Shown here piece by piece: positions 46,477 through 57,035 of a DNA stretch of 64,000 nucleotides. The stretch covers positions 2,501-66,500 of the forward strand of contig LR877155.1 in the NCBI GenBank assembly GCA_903995115.1. Direction: 5' to 3'. A model generated the notes under the pieces. It had not been told where the DNA came from, made no database searches, and was given only the letters and a program-made list of their open reading frames with translations. The stretch comes from Angomonas deanei (taxonomy: Eukaryota > Euglenozoa > Kinetoplastea > Trypanosomatida > Trypanosomatidae). Every line of letters begins with the position of its first letter. Position 1 is the first letter of the stretch. A program made the position numbers and the translations under genes.

Positions 46477-47232
46477 CTACTTCCGCACGGAAATAGCAGC
46501 CCGCTTTAAGTTCGCTTCCTCAATCGTCATTTCCATTGCATCTTCTCCCAACGGTTTGGGGGGCACGCTGCGGACGACGAGGGTAAAAGGACCCAGATCG
46601 GGCTCCTCCTTGCGTGCTAATCGGTACAAATCCTTCACACGATGCTTGGAGGCGTTCAGCGAGAACGACTTGGCCTCTCCCTTCGAGCCGATGATGCGAA
46701 CCACCGTCACATCATCCGCCCCCTCGTCCACTTCCACCTCACCCCCCTCTGGGCACTCCACCGCCACCGACGATGGAGCGGGGCCAGTTCCACTCTCCAA
46801 ACGTCTGCCGTCCCCCTGAAATGCGGCACGCTGTGGTGGAACATACTTTCGTTTTTGAAAGTCGTTAAGCTCCACATCGATATCACTGTTGGGAAACTGG
46901 GCCGCGAGAGAAGAGGGGACGACACCACGGTCCATCTGTGCGAAAAACTCCTTTGACTCGTCTGTCTCCATCGACAGCAGTGGTCCATCGTCTATTGTGT
47001 ACCCGTCGGCATAAATGTTGAGCTTCACGCTACGCAGCTGGCGGGTGGCAGGGGCAATAAAGGGGCTTGGGGCGGCTGTATGCCCCAGTCGTCGTGATCG
47101 GCCGTAAAACGCGTTAAGCTGATCCTCGTCGTTGACGGCGGCTGTGTTTTCTTTTCCTGCGGCCTTGGCAAATAGCTTGTCAATTTGGCTTACCGGGCCA
47201 TCTTCCGGTTTAGAAGAGTCCGGCTCACTCAT
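46477..47232 (-). CDS. p47/NSFL1C-like SEP-UBX protein
   Basis: 251 residues. A short N-terminal region is followed by a SEP domain at about residues 70-135 (LNIYADGYTIDDGPLLSM, FFAQMDRGVVPSSLA) and a C-terminal ubiquitin-fold UBX-like domain at about 170-251 (VRIIGSKGEAKSFSLNAS, ending MTIEEANLKRAAISVRK). Proteins of this type bind the AAA ATPase p97/VCP/Cdc48 and guide it in membrane fusion and protein extraction. The N-terminal UBA domain of metazoan p47 is missing, as in several protist forms. The frame upstream of 47232 is open through the splice region, and the Met is chosen for that reason. Confidence 0.85.
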   Translation of the reverse strand: MSEPDSSKPEDGPVSQIDKLFAKAAGKENTAAVNDEDQLNAFYGRSRRLGHTAAPSPFIAPATRQLRSVKLNIYADGYTIDDGPLLSMETDESKEFFAQMDRGVVPSSLAAQFPNSDIDVELNDFQKRKYVPPQRAAFQGDGRRLESGTGPAPSSVAVECPEGGEVEVDEGADDVTVVRIIGSKGEAKSFSLNASKHRVKDLYRLARKEEPDLGPFTLVVRSVPPKPLGEDAMEMTIEEANLKRAAISVRK

Positions 47233-47718
47233 TGGAATACTTGACGAAAAGGATAATGCAACGAGAGAGAATTTTTGTAAGAGGAATACTGATGACGGTG
47301 CCAAGGAAGGAATAGTAGTAGCTCGCGCCTGTAACAAGACTAACAAGAATACCCGTATCACATTTCAAAAAAAAAAAAAAAAACAGCATGCGTGCACAAA
47401 CCAAACCAAACCAAGTATATTTAAAAAAAAAAAAAGACGGATGAAGAAATGTTAACTTTGTCATATTCAATTCTCCAAAGAAAAAAAAAAGACGTTTTGT
47501 TGGAGTCATTTTTACAAAAAGAAACAAAAAAAAAAAAAAAAGCAATGCTGAAAACAAATAAACTGGAAACAAAAAATGTAACGCTAATGCGATACTGCGA
47601 ATTGATAAACTAGCGAATTAAAACTACGTTGTGTCCGTACCTGCACCACCTGTGCCTCAGGTACTAATCTCCGTTGCAGTGGATGGCTCGACGAGGGATG
47701 AAACAAGGGCAAACCGTT
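47233..47718. other. Intergenic region with A-runs
   Basis: Four plus-strand A-runs (47367-47383, 47422-47435, 47480-47490, 47526-47541), T-tracts on the coding strand serving the p47-like gene, plus the 3' UTR of the next gene. No gene seen. Confidence 0.5.
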
Positions 47719-48771
47719 CTAAATTATCGGGTAGTCCAACTCATCTGCACACCCGGCGCACACCATACGCCGACTCCCGGTGTCCGTCGAGGATGAAACC
47801 TCTAGTACAATTTGACCGGACGAATTGCTGATCGGGGAGGCCCTTCGTGCTGCACGGCACTGCCACTCTGGTCCATCATCGAGACATATGCTCTTCTCGA
47901 GAAAATCTGTCGACGTGGTCGCCGTCAGCAAATTACAATTTGGACTGATGTCCTGTCGTGGGATGGTGTCCATTTCTTCTCTTTTATTCACGTACAAGTC
48001 CGCGGATACTACAGCCAGAGCTAGCGCGTCGCTTTTGCTGCTTGGGCAGCTTTCGGAGAAGGTCGGTGTAGGGGAGGACGGCCAACCGCTGACGGAAAGT
48101 ATCTCCACGCCCTCCACGTCCAGCTGCGCAAGCGCCTGGCACAACTCTTCTTTCGGGGTCGCTGACACCGCTGTGACGACGTCATGCAAAGAAAAGAATT
48201 GACACTTATTTAGCACATCGTCCACGAATAATGCTTTGCTGCCGGCAGGCCAGGCCCGACGGAGCGGGCGACGACTCCTTAGCGGCTCCACCCAACTACC
48301 GCTAGAAATGTTGGAGGAAGCGGCGGAAGGGTGGCATCGGCACGCTTGAGTGATTTCCTGTTGAATAGGATCTTCCAACCCACAGGCGTATCTTCTTACG
48401 ACAGATGGGTCATTCTCTAATGAGTTGGTGGACTCCCCACGTGCGCACCCACCAGTAGCGTTGAACAGGCGCCGGTCCTCGGTCCGTATATCCTCCACCT
48501 TTACCGCGTCCATTGGGGTGTCTACAAAAGCCGCGCTGCGCCGGTTTGGTACGGACGCGGGTGTAGGGAAAAGGGAGCTGTAGGTTGTCGAGATCCCCGG
48601 TGAGCCACCAGAGACCGAGGCAGCATTGTAGAGCTTTGGAGCCGCATAAACGACTTTGTCGTCATGACCGACGTGTACTCTATTGCCAGCCACATGGAAG
48701 TGGCGGGGGGCTGATGTCGGGTGGTTGCTATTAAGTGAAAACTTGTCCTCACTTATAATAGCCGAATTCAT
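47719..48771 (-). CDS. Unknown protein with disordered N terminus
   Basis: 350 residues. The first 170 residues are Ser/Pro/Asn-rich and probably disordered. A short folded part follows (ALFVDDVLNKCQFFSLHDVV, then LCQALAQLDVEGVEILSV), with a helix-strand pattern. The C-terminal half is Ser/Asp-rich, with Cys pairs near the end (CRAARR, MVCAGCADEL). No signal peptide, membrane segment or catalytic motif. The family is not recognised. Flanked on the same strand by the p47-like gene and FolD. Confidence 0.65.
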   Translation of the reverse strand: MNSAIISEDKFSLNSNHPTSAPRHFHVAGNRVHVGHDDKVVYAAPKLYNAASVSGGSPGISTTYSSLFPTPASVPNRRSAAFVDTPMDAVKVEDIRTEDRRLFNATGGCARGESTNSLENDPSVVRRYACGLEDPIQQEITQACRCHPSAASSNISSGSWVEPLRSRRPLRRAWPAGSKALFVDDVLNKCQFFSLHDVVTAVSATPKEELCQALAQLDVEGVEILSVSGWPSSPTPTFSESCPSSKSDALALAVVSADLYVNKREEMDTIPRQDISPNCNLLTATTSTDFLEKSICLDDGPEWQCRAARRASPISNSSGQIVLEVSSSTDTGSRRMVCAGCADELDYPII

Positions 48772-48983
48772 TTTTTAAAAATAGAGAAGGCAATAAAAAT
48801 AAAAATAAAAAAAAAAGAGCCACTGTAGGCTGTCCTGTAATTCAGGATACTCGTACTATACTTTCTTTTTTTAGACGGGGTAGGAATACGTGTTTGTCAT
48901 TTACGTCTTGTACGGAGAGAAAAACAAATCTGTGAGGGTCAAAAGAGGAAAGCATTCGTCATATTTTGTTGCTGTTTTTTGTT

Positions 48984-50204
48984 TTACACTTCAAAGCTGT
49001 TATCATTGGAGTCCTCTTCGTCGTTGCTATGACTTCCGTCGCTGTTGCTACCATTCGCGGGAAACTCACGGGTCACTTCCGTCGAATTCACGTTAAGAAA
49101 GCATTCGTATAGTTTACTAAACGTGGACTTGTTGCTTCGCCGTAAGTGATACGCTTTCACAACGTTTTGCATCAAGTGCGCCACCGTTAGAGGGCCAACG
49201 CCCCCTGGAACACTGGTGATGGCGGAAGCCACCCCACTTACCGATTCGACGTCCATGTCACCACATATTCGTGTGGTGTGTGGGGAAGTGCTATTCGGCT
49301 CGGCACTATTAATCGCGACATCCACCACGATGGCGCCCTTCTTCACAAACGAGGCGTCGAATACTTTTGGACTTCCGTAGGCCGTTATCAAAACGTCCGC
49401 GTCTTTGGTGAGGCGGCGTATGTCGTCCAGTGAATCACTTCGACTGCACAGCGTGACGTTAAAGTGCCCCTCCTTCAGCAGAAGGGCCGATGTGGGGATC
49501 CCGACCACCATACTCTTATTGACAATGACGGTACGTAGGCTCGCCTTTTGGCTCTGGTGGGGGTGCACGTTGGTGGAAAAAAAGTGATACTTGCGGTTCA
49601 GGTGGGAAAAAAGTAGGGTTCGTACGGCCAGGGCAGTGCAGGGAATAAAGTAACGTCTTTCGTGGGACCGCCACGACACTCGTTTAAAGGTGCCGTCATC
49701 GTGGTTGTCTACGAGTAGGTCATCCACCACGGTATCCCCCTCCTCCGACTTGTCCGCGTTTGACAGGGCCGCCGCGAGTGGTCGCCGGTCCTGGAGAAAC
49801 AAGTTACCAAAGTTCAGGGGATGCAGACCGTCAACGTCCTTGGACGGGTTGATCATGAAAAGTGCCTGTCGGGCGCTGAGGTGAGGCGGAAGGGGCAGCT
49901 GTAGCAGCACCGCGTCAATATCACCCGCATTTCCGACCCGTATAATTTCGTGGTTTAACTGCTGCTGACTAATATCGGCTGATAAAGTGATTGGTACAAA
50001 TTTAATGCCGCAAGCATCGGCAGCGATTTTCTTGTGCTTCACATATCGCAGGGAATCTTCCCGCTCGCCAACGAGAAGCACCGCAAGACACGGTGGACGC
50101 TCCAGTAGATCCACCTCCATTTTGATTCTCCTCTTTAACTCGTTGCTGATGCCAACACCAGAGATCATCTCGGCACTTTTGCAGCAGCGACTAACTCTGA
50201 GCAT
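48984..50204 (-). CDS. folD: Methylene-THF dehydrogenase/cyclohydrolase (FolD)
   Basis: 406 residues, longer than the usual 290-300. The family motifs are clear: YVKHKKI with the catalytic Lys, VLLQLPLPPHLS, PSKDVDGLHPLNFG and PGGVGPLTVAHLMQN. The enzyme interconverts methylene- and formyl-tetrahydrofolate and produces NADPH. Three oddities are seen: the usual GRS before VGxP in the NADP-binding motif reads NKS (VNKSMVVGIPTSALLL); an insertion of about 40 residues rich in Asp and Glu sits after LFLQDRRPLAA; and the C terminus is Ser/Asn/Asp-rich. N-terminal MLRVSRCCKS could be a short mitochondrial signal. Confidence 0.88.
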   Translation of the reverse strand: MLRVSRCCKSAEMISGVGISNELKRRIKMEVDLLERPPCLAVLLVGEREDSLRYVKHKKIAADACGIKFVPITLSADISQQQLNHEIIRVGNAGDIDAVLLQLPLPPHLSARQALFMINPSKDVDGLHPLNFGNLFLQDRRPLAAALSNADKSEEGDTVVDDLLVDNHDDGTFKRVSWRSHERRYFIPCTALAVRTLLFSHLNRKYHFFSTNVHPHQSQKASLRTVIVNKSMVVGIPTSALLLKEGHFNVTLCSRSDSLDDIRRLTKDADVLITAYGSPKVFDASFVKKGAIVVDVAINSAEPNSTSPHTTRICGDMDVESVSGVASAITSVPGGVGPLTVAHLMQNVVKAYHLRRSNKSTFSKLYECFLNVNSTEVTREFPANGSNSDGSHSNDEEDSNDNSFEV

Positions 50205-50431
50205 CAGTTAGTAAGGGCAGAGCAGTAACTAAATGTGCACTAGTGTAGAGTCTACTGCTCGCTAGGCCGAAAAAAAAAAAGGGGGAGAAAAGGAAAAGAA
50301 GGGAAGCAATCGGCTGGCAACAATGTTCACTAAAAAAAAAAAAAAAAAATCTTCACGTCGCATCGGACGGTTTAATATCCTCTTGTGTTATCATTTAAAA
50401 CCAAGTCTATGAAAAAGGATTAAGGGTGGTT

Positions 50432-53400
50432 TTACCGTATAGAATTATATTTGTTGTCTGTTAAAAAGTAGTAATCCACAAAGTCGCACATCACCTTTAG
50501 AATCTCGGTTGACAAAAACGAAAGCGTCAGCCTGTGGAGATTGTTGTGGTCTCTCAACCGGGGACACGCACAGATCACCTTACCGAGGGCCGTCGCCGAC
50601 AGTCGAGTGGCCATCTCCTTTTCACTCATCGCATCTTGTCGGATTTGAAGAGCAACGTCCCCGTCCTGCTGCGTGCACCGGCGGAGGACTTGCGAGCACA
50701 AATCGTCGCCTATGCTTCCCTCCACCAACACCCCAATGCGCGCCGCCTTTACCCACGCGTCGACACTGTCTAAGCTTAAAAGACTTTGAATCATCTCACG
50801 ATAGTCCGAAATGCAGTGGCACCCTCGGAGAAACGTATTTTGGGCCTCCACACATTCTGTCTCCAGCAACAAGGAGGAGATGCGGCTCGGTTCGCAGGAC
50901 GGGATGGAGGCGTAGGAGAGCCAGGCAACGGAGAGTGTGCGACCCTTGCTTTCTAAAGCGGTTGTACCGTAGGGTAGGTTGGGCTGAGCCATTCTGCCCT
51001 GGCAAAGAATAGACTCGAAGGAGTCGTGCTGCGCAAGCCACTCCAGATGCGGGGCGTTACTGCGGAGAAAGCGCAAGAGTTGGTCATTCACCCCTTCGCA
51101 AGACGGCAACAAACTAGGCAAATTGACCAGTTCAAAGTGTCGTCCCGCATCTAGTAGGTACGCAAAGGTGAGTTCAACGACGCGTGGATCCTTCCGACAA
51201 TAATATTGCAGCTTTTCGTACTGGTGCACCTCGTCTAACGGTCGTTCAACCGGCTCCGCTAAGCAGAAACAAGAGATCAGCTCCTTTGCGAGGTAGGCGT
51301 AGGAAAACTCTTCGCAGTAGCCAATAATGGCCTTATTCAGAGGGGAAGAGGCGTTGGCGCGGGGGGAGCCGAAGGGGTAGCCAATGTCCGCGTTTTCAAT
51401 GTACACTTTCCTGAAGAGTGTCTCACGAATGAACGAGGAGAAAAATGCACTCTGTTGGTTTTCCTGGTAGAGGAGCGAGTGGTTTCGTAGGATAAAGTCC
51501 ATGATGAATACAATGTGTTCCAGCATGTGCTGGTGGGACTGCTCCGTGGCGGGTACTGGACGCTGACTTAGCATGGCCGGCAGCGTGAGGAAGTCCTGAA
51601 GGCCATCGCAGAGCAGAATACACAAGCGGTTCAACAGAGTGCCGAGAGACCTGTCGTCACCCGTGTTCGTCCAACAACCTTTCCAGAAGCTGGTGTCGGC
51701 GAGAGAGCGCAAATCGGACCTCGACTTTTGAATCGTGCCAATAATAATGAGCACCACCCCACACAACGCCTCGGTCATCAGTACTTTTTCTCTCAGGTCA
51801 ACAACGGACACGAGAAACTCCTTGTACCACTTAACAATCTCGAGAAGGAGCAGTACCACATGATCTGGGGTGGAGTAGAAAATCTCTACGGCGGTAGCGT
51901 TGGAAATAAACGTGTCATCCTCTCTCGCCTCCTTAATGTTTTTAGCAATACTCACAATGCTTCGTCGTATAATCAACTGCGCCGCTTCTAGCTGTGCGGC
52001 GCTCCGCAACAGGCGCGACTCCTTCTCGTCGTTCAAGAGGTAGGTGGCGGTGAACTTTGAAATCGCATCCACATCAGAGAGCGATCCAATGTTTTGGAGT
52101 TCCCGTAAAGACACCAAGCACAGCATGGCCTCTTGCGCAGAGAGCAGAGTGGCCATCGTCGACGGAAGGAGCGGAGCCCCTCTGCACGCTTTCAGAATGG
52201 ACAGCAAAAACTGGCGGTGGTGCTGCTGACGGAGCCGCAACTCCTTTGTGACGTATGCAATGACGTTGCGTTCCTCCGAAAACAAGTCGAATGACCGCGC
52301 CCAGTTATAGTGGTACACATCCTTCTGTGTGTAAATATTTTCACTTTCCGCGGTAACGGCGTCATCCATGTCGTACTTGCGACGTTGGGGTTCATCCAAA
52401 ATCTGTTTTACAATTTGTTCAATGTCCACTTCACTGCGGCTCGTACCGGTGTAACTATCGTCCATTGAGTGTGCAGGGTGGAGAAGCTCAACATTGGGGC
52501 TAAAGATATCACGGATTGTCTTGACAGGACCACTCGCGACGAGTGACACCACCGCCCCATCTGGGAGTACGGTACTGTCCAGCACCTGACCGAATCGCCT
52601 CATCACAATGGTATTCTCACAAGGGTTTCTGGTGTCGGCCTGGTTGTTGATTCGCACACAATACGGTCCCGCCAGTAGCACGCTCACCGTCTCGTGTGCG
52701 TCGTCAATGAACAGCTTAACACGGTCCGGGAGGGCGGTGCTAATATAGGAGACCACGTCAACGATCGTGTCTATTGTAGTGTAGTAAATCATGTTGCCAG
52801 TGTCACTTGACAGGGTGACAAAAATAAGCGAGGGGATGTCCCGCTCGTTTTCAGGAAGGGCATGGAACAGGACACAGACCTTGTGTCTACTCTCTCCGAC
52901 GGCGACCACCTTTCCTCGTCGTTGAAGCAGGTCCGGTACACAGCAGCCCCATCGCACACTAAGATTGTCCCCGTCATGGATAACAGGCCCAATGTCGACA
53001 AGAAACACATTCCCGGATTCATTTACTACAATGAGTTCACTTCCATAGTAATTTCTCAAACGCAAGTGGGTAATGGGGGTTGATGCACCGTAGGTGACTT
53101 CGGAATGACCGTCCACGATTCCCTCAGAAGAGCGCTCCCCCTTCACAAGCGACAGAATAGAAGCAAAGAGCCCTGGTGAGTGGGGTTTGTGCGTAATATT
53201 CACAGCCTCGCAGCTCGCTGTTGCAGGGTCAAACAAAGCAGCAAAGTGTTCCCCGTTCCTCTTCACACCAATGTGCACCTTTCCCTCCTGCGATCCGATC
53301 GCCGTCACAATCGCCTCACCCATGTCCAGTCGTCGTTTGCAGGTAAACGCTGTCACTTCAATGTAGTAGTTATCCTCCATGGCAAACTCCACGCTGCGGT

Positions 53401-53746
53401 CGAGGCTGGAGACCACGCCCCGTCGGGTGCAGAAAGCCAGCGAGTCTTCCCCGAGCATTTCCGACACAAACACCGGCGCATCATCTCGAATGGAAGTAAA
53501 GTATGGGATATCCCGAGTGACACTGGTGTGCGCGCTGTCCAACATACGCCATACACGCAGAGAAGTCTTATTCTTTTGAAGGAGCCAGCAGAGGGACTCT
53601 CCACAGCCGGAGATGCGCGACGGGACACTATTGGCGGCTGCCTCGGGTGGCTGGAGGAAATCCACAGAAGCGTCGTCCATGACGAATGGAGTGCCATCGG
53701 GGCGAAACATCTTTGAGGGCGGTGACGGACTCGTTTTGCGCAACAT
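50432..53746 (-). CDS. Beta-propeller/alpha-solenoid protein, Nup133-like candidate
   Basis: 1104 residues. Residues to about 420 show the short alternating beta strands of a propeller (ITHLRLRNYYGSELIVVNES, VSVLLAGPYCVRINNQ); the rest is helical (LLLEIVKWYKEFLVSVVDL, LDEVHQYEKLQYYC, VVELTFAYLLDAGRHFELVN). This two-part plan is that of scaffold nucleoporins (Nup133, Nup155) and some coat proteins. The sequence fits Nup133 best in my view, but no diagnostic motif settles it. No membrane segment. It would act at the nuclear pore. A Met at residue 13 could be an alternative start. Confidence 0.65.
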   Translation of the reverse strand: MLRKTSPSPPSKMFRPDGTPFVMDDASVDFLQPPEAAANSVPSRISGCGESLCWLLQKNKTSLRVWRMLDSAHTSVTRDIPYFTSIRDDAPVFVSEMLGEDSLAFCTRRGVVSSLDRSVEFAMEDNYYIEVTAFTCKRRLDMGEAIVTAIGSQEGKVHIGVKRNGEHFAALFDPATASCEAVNITHKPHSPGLFASILSLVKGERSSEGIVDGHSEVTYGASTPITHLRLRNYYGSELIVVNESGNVFLVDIGPVIHDGDNLSVRWGCCVPDLLQRRGKVVAVGESRHKVCVLFHALPENERDIPSLIFVTLSSDTGNMIYYTTIDTIVDVVSYISTALPDRVKLFIDDAHETVSVLLAGPYCVRINNQADTRNPCENTIVMRRFGQVLDSTVLPDGAVVSLVASGPVKTIRDIFSPNVELLHPAHSMDDSYTGTSRSEVDIEQIVKQILDEPQRRKYDMDDAVTAESENIYTQKDVYHYNWARSFDLFSEERNVIAYVTKELRLRQQHHRQFLLSILKACRGAPLLPSTMATLLSAQEAMLCLVSLRELQNIGSLSDVDAISKFTATYLLNDEKESRLLRSAAQLEAAQLIIRRSIVSIAKNIKEAREDDTFISNATAVEIFYSTPDHVVLLLLEIVKWYKEFLVSVVDLREKVLMTEALCGVVLIIIGTIQKSRSDLRSLADTSFWKGCWTNTGDDRSLGTLLNRLCILLCDGLQDFLTLPAMLSQRPVPATEQSHQHMLEHIVFIMDFILRNHSLLYQENQQSAFFSSFIRETLFRKVYIENADIGYPFGSPRANASSPLNKAIIGYCEEFSYAYLAKELISCFCLAEPVERPLDEVHQYEKLQYYCRKDPRVVELTFAYLLDAGRHFELVNLPSLLPSCEGVNDQLLRFLRSNAPHLEWLAQHDSFESILCQGRMAQPNLPYGTTALESKGRTLSVAWLSYASIPSCEPSRISSLLLETECVEAQNTFLRGCHCISDYREMIQSLLSLDSVDAWVKAARIGVLVEGSIGDDLCSQVLRRCTQQDGDVALQIRQDAMSEKEMATRLSATALGKVICACPRLRDHNNLHRLTLSFLSTEILKVMCDFVDYYFLTDNKYNSIR

Positions 53747-53958
53747 TTACAAAGGTTGTTCTTTTTTTTTATTATTTTCAGGTAGTTTACCTAATAACTA
53801 TTCTCTACTACTTTCATCAAAAAGCGCAAAAAGAGATAAGGGGGGTGAAAAAAAAAAAAGTTATTCAGAAGTACCGAAACTAGCCCATTACCTCTTCGTC
53901 ACACGAAAAAACAAAACAAAAAAAATGGTGAAAAGAAACTCTATGAATCCTGGTTAAT

Positions 53959-55164
53959 CTATGCTTGCAATTCACTGTCATCTTCTCCCATCCGTTGTAA
54001 AAGATTCACCATCGGGTGTTTCCACTTGCTGTCAATGTCACGCTCCAGTAAAATACTGGACAGACTGGGCGAATGAGAAGAGGGATCGAACGACTTTAAT
54101 TCGTGCCACTCCAGTGGACAACACAGGGACCCCGTTCCAGGGTGAATACAGAACGGCAGTTTCAACAAGTGATCCCGCCGCGTACTGACATGCTCATCCA
54201 GACGGGGGAACATTAAAATAATCTCAGCCGCAAAAACAATGTCCTGCATCTCGGACTCGGTCGCACCCAAATTTTGGAGCACCACCGACCAGTTCAGCAC
54301 CGCATTTGGGGTGTACTCCACGTGTTCCTGAAATCGTTGTAGTGCGTCACGACGGCCTTCCTTTAAAACGGTCAGGATTGTCTCATACACTATAGAGGCG
54401 GCGGCGGCACTATGGGCAATATTGTTGGGATTGTCAGATGAGGAGGAGATAAACAGCGCATTGAAGGAGGGGTCCACGATATCCTGGAGGGCGTGCCGGA
54501 TAGAGGGGTGGATAGGCTTGTGGTTTGCCAAGTCTTTCACCACACTGCTTCGAGACGATTTGGAGGTGACCACGGTGAGATAGCCCACTAGCGCCGATCG
54601 CTCGTCGTTGCTCATTTGCCGTGCGCGACGGTCACACACCCAAACGTGTATACCTCGTCTACCCGAGTACACTGGGAGGAGGTAGTTGAAGCCAAAGTCC
54701 TCCTCTAACAGTGTCTTTAGCACCATCGCCGCGCAGGACATCCAGGTCCAACAATGCACGCAAATGTGCTTTCCTTTACAGCAGGACCGCACATTATCGT
54801 AGTCAGACATATCAATGTCGAACACTAATTCCCTCTCGAGTGCCTGAAAATCAATGACGTTTTGTTTTTGGTTTGGACGGATGTTATACACAGCGCCAAC
54901 GTCAATCTTTTCGGGGAAGTTTTTCACCAAATCGCTCTTCAACTCCGCGGCGCTACCGTAACTACGGAAGCGAGTGAAGATGTCCCCAATCATCGTAAAG
55001 CAAAATTCACGTCGCGCCAGGTAACTCTCGCACGTCTTGTTGCTGACTTTCTTTTCGTTGGTGTCCCCACCGCCAATATTATACGAGAGCCATTGGACGA
55101 CTAAATCAATTGGATACACGTGTTCATAGAACTCACGCAAGGTGCTTTCATTAACATTTGTCAT
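53959..55164 (-). CDS. PRI1: DNA primase small catalytic subunit (PriS/PRI1)
   Basis: 401 residues, the usual size. The catalytic metal-binding acidic pair is in ELVFDIDMSDYD (about residues 112-123), the zinc-binding Cys cluster in SCCKGKHICVHCW, and the signature YSGRRGIHVWVCDRRA follows at about 167-182. This subunit makes the RNA primers for replication, in complex with the large primase subunit and DNA polymerase alpha. The C-terminal tail is acidic (MGEDDSELQA). The start is the first ATG after a pyrimidine tract at about 55190-55202 on the coding strand. Confidence 0.93.
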   Translation of the reverse strand: MTNVNESTLREFYEHVYPIDLVVQWLSYNIGGGDTNEKKVSNKTCESYLARREFCFTMIGDIFTRFRSYGSAAELKSDLVKNFPEKIDVGAVYNIRPNQKQNVIDFQALERELVFDIDMSDYDNVRSCCKGKHICVHCWTWMSCAAMVLKTLLEEDFGFNYLLPVYSGRRGIHVWVCDRRARQMSNDERSALVGYLTVVTSKSSRSSVVKDLANHKPIHPSIRHALQDIVDPSFNALFISSSSDNPNNIAHSAAAASIVYETILTVLKEGRRDALQRFQEHVEYTPNAVLNWSVVLQNLGATESEMQDIVFAAEIILMFPRLDEHVSTRRDHLLKLPFCIHPGTGSLCCPLEWHELKSFDPSSHSPSLSSILLERDIDSKWKHPMVNLLQRMGEDDSELQA

Positions 55165-55368
55165 GGTGAATCACGGAAACGACTGGACGGAGAGAGAGAG
55201 GGGGGAACAATCTTGGTAAAACGCGGTAAAAATAAACCGACGAAACGGAAAGGATTTCACCAGAATAAACAAACATTTATACCGTGGATACCACGACATA
55301 CAAACAGATAACACAAAAGCAAAAGGAAGATATACATTTGGCGTACAAATATTGTACATGATACATGG

Positions 55369-56778
55369 TCACTTTTCGAGAACTTCCTCGACAACGCCTC
55401 GCTTGTAATGGTTCCACTCCATTTTTTTACTATACTCCTGAAACAAATCATTGTACGAAGGATATCCTTTAGAGAACTCCTCTAGACGCGTGAGGGTGGC
55501 ACCCGTAAAATACGTCCGGCAATCTTCGTAGCCTAACCGGTAGACAATGCACGGCGTTTTGGAGAACACAGACGCCTTTCGCAGGGCACTGTGCTTCGGT
55601 AACCGCTGTGACGGAGCAGTGGTTAAGTGCCCACCGGAGTTCGCCGCGCTCCCTTCCGTTACGGCACTCTTTCCCTTCGAAATCATGTCCACAAAGTCCT
55701 TTTGAGACTGATCCAGGTCATTGTCGTCCGTGTTCAGCGACGCGAGCAACTTGGTTCGCCAGTAGTCGGCGGACCACTGAACATTTTCACCGGGCCGGAC
55801 GTCTGGATTGTGACCCAGTAGCGCCAGTTCGCCAAACATATCGCCCACCGACAAGGTGGCAATGTCCATCACCTCCCCCTCTTTTTGCCGCCCATTTGGC
55901 TTCTTTTCGCTGTACTCAATTAAACGGGTGACGCAGAGGGACCCCTTCACCACAAAGTACATTACGTCCGCCTCCGTGCCCTCTTCCACTAGGATTTGAT
56001 TGCTCCTGAGGCGAATCGGTAGTAGCGCAGTTGCCAAGTCGCTTAGCGTACTGTCCGGCATTTTGTCGAACACTTTCACATTCAGAGAGTGACGAAGAAA
56101 CTCTCTCTGTCGATTAATCTGCAATTCCTCACACTTGCTAAACACCCGCCCCATAGGCGAGTTGTGCGAGACTCTAAACTTGATGTATGTAAACTGCTCC
56201 GTACCGATGTAGCGCGCCCGCTCCGGCAGAAGTCTCCACTGCGCCGCGTACCCGATACAGTCGAGAGGGATGACGGGAAAGTGCTGCTTCCCATTGACGG
56301 ACGGAAGTTCAAGCAAAAGCTTCCCCTCGACCAAAATGATCACGGTGTAATTTGGATCGGTAGTTTTCCCATCCTTCACGTCAACCGGAGAGCTTCCCAC
56401 CATCTCGGATGACAAAATGGTGCCTTTCGAGAAGTCCTCCGCGGCGTCCAAGTCGTCCGTCTTGGGTAGTTCTTTTATGACCAGAACTTCCGATGTTTTC
56501 CCGTGAACCAGTTCCATTTCCCTGGCTAGTAAAATTAACTCATCCTTTGACAGCTCCGAGAAAAAGGGCACCTCCTTCAGCTGGGAGAGCGTTGTTTGAA
56601 TGATTGTATCGCTTCGATAGACGAAATCTGCATTCATACTCTCCTCAATACGCTTCCAGTTGCTTTTGGGCACCTCCTCGGCAACGGAACGACGAGCATC
56701 ACTAGACAATGGGGTTCCTAACAGTTTAGACAAGGGCGGTAACGCAGCCACCTGCGAGGCTACCGTTTGACCCTCCAT
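55369..56778 (-). CDS. Cyclic-nucleotide-binding-domain protein
   Basis: 469 residues with two CNB-type beta-roll domains. The second is clearer, at about residues 235-345: VFDKMPDSTLSDLATALLPI, then ILVEEGTEADVMYFVVKGSL and the phosphate-binding cassette SVGDMFGELALLGHN. The Arg that binds the cyclic phosphate is not in its normal place, so binding of cAMP or cGMP is uncertain; trypanosomatid relatives often bind other nucleosides. The first domain (about 60-200) is degenerate (VIILVEGKLLLEL). No kinase or channel domain is attached. It could be a PKA-regulatory-like or flagellar CARP-type protein. Confidence 0.8.
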   Translation of the reverse strand: MEGQTVASQVAALPPLSKLLGTPLSSDARRSVAEEVPKSNWKRIEESMNADFVYRSDTIIQTTLSQLKEVPFFSELSKDELILLAREMELVHGKTSEVLVIKELPKTDDLDAAEDFSKGTILSSEMVGSSPVDVKDGKTTDPNYTVIILVEGKLLLELPSVNGKQHFPVIPLDCIGYAAQWRLLPERARYIGTEQFTYIKFRVSHNSPMGRVFSKCEELQINRQREFLRHSLNVKVFDKMPDSTLSDLATALLPIRLRSNQILVEEGTEADVMYFVVKGSLCVTRLIEYSEKKPNGRQKEGEVMDIATLSVGDMFGELALLGHNPDVRPGENVQWSADYWRTKLLASLNTDDNDLDQSQKDFVDMISKGKSAVTEGSAANSGGHLTTAPSQRLPKHSALRKASVFSKTPCIVYRLGYEDCRTYFTGATLTRLEEFSKGYPSYNDLFQEYSKKMEWNHYKRGVVEEVLEK

Positions 56779-57035
56779 TATTTCTAAGTGTTGAACTCTT
56801 CTTCAGTCACACACAGAAAGGAAGAACATGTGAGAAGCACTACTCCATAGATCCAACAATCACAAAAGTACGATAAAAACAGAAGTCGTTTCAATAAAAA
56901 TAGTTACATCAATAATCATTAGCATTGACAAACATACTCTTACAAAAAAAAAAAAAAAAGATAAATGAAGCATTTCTATCAAAGTTTAAAACAAGCGATG
57001 TCGGCGATAGGACTTTTTTTTTAACTAATCTTTTC

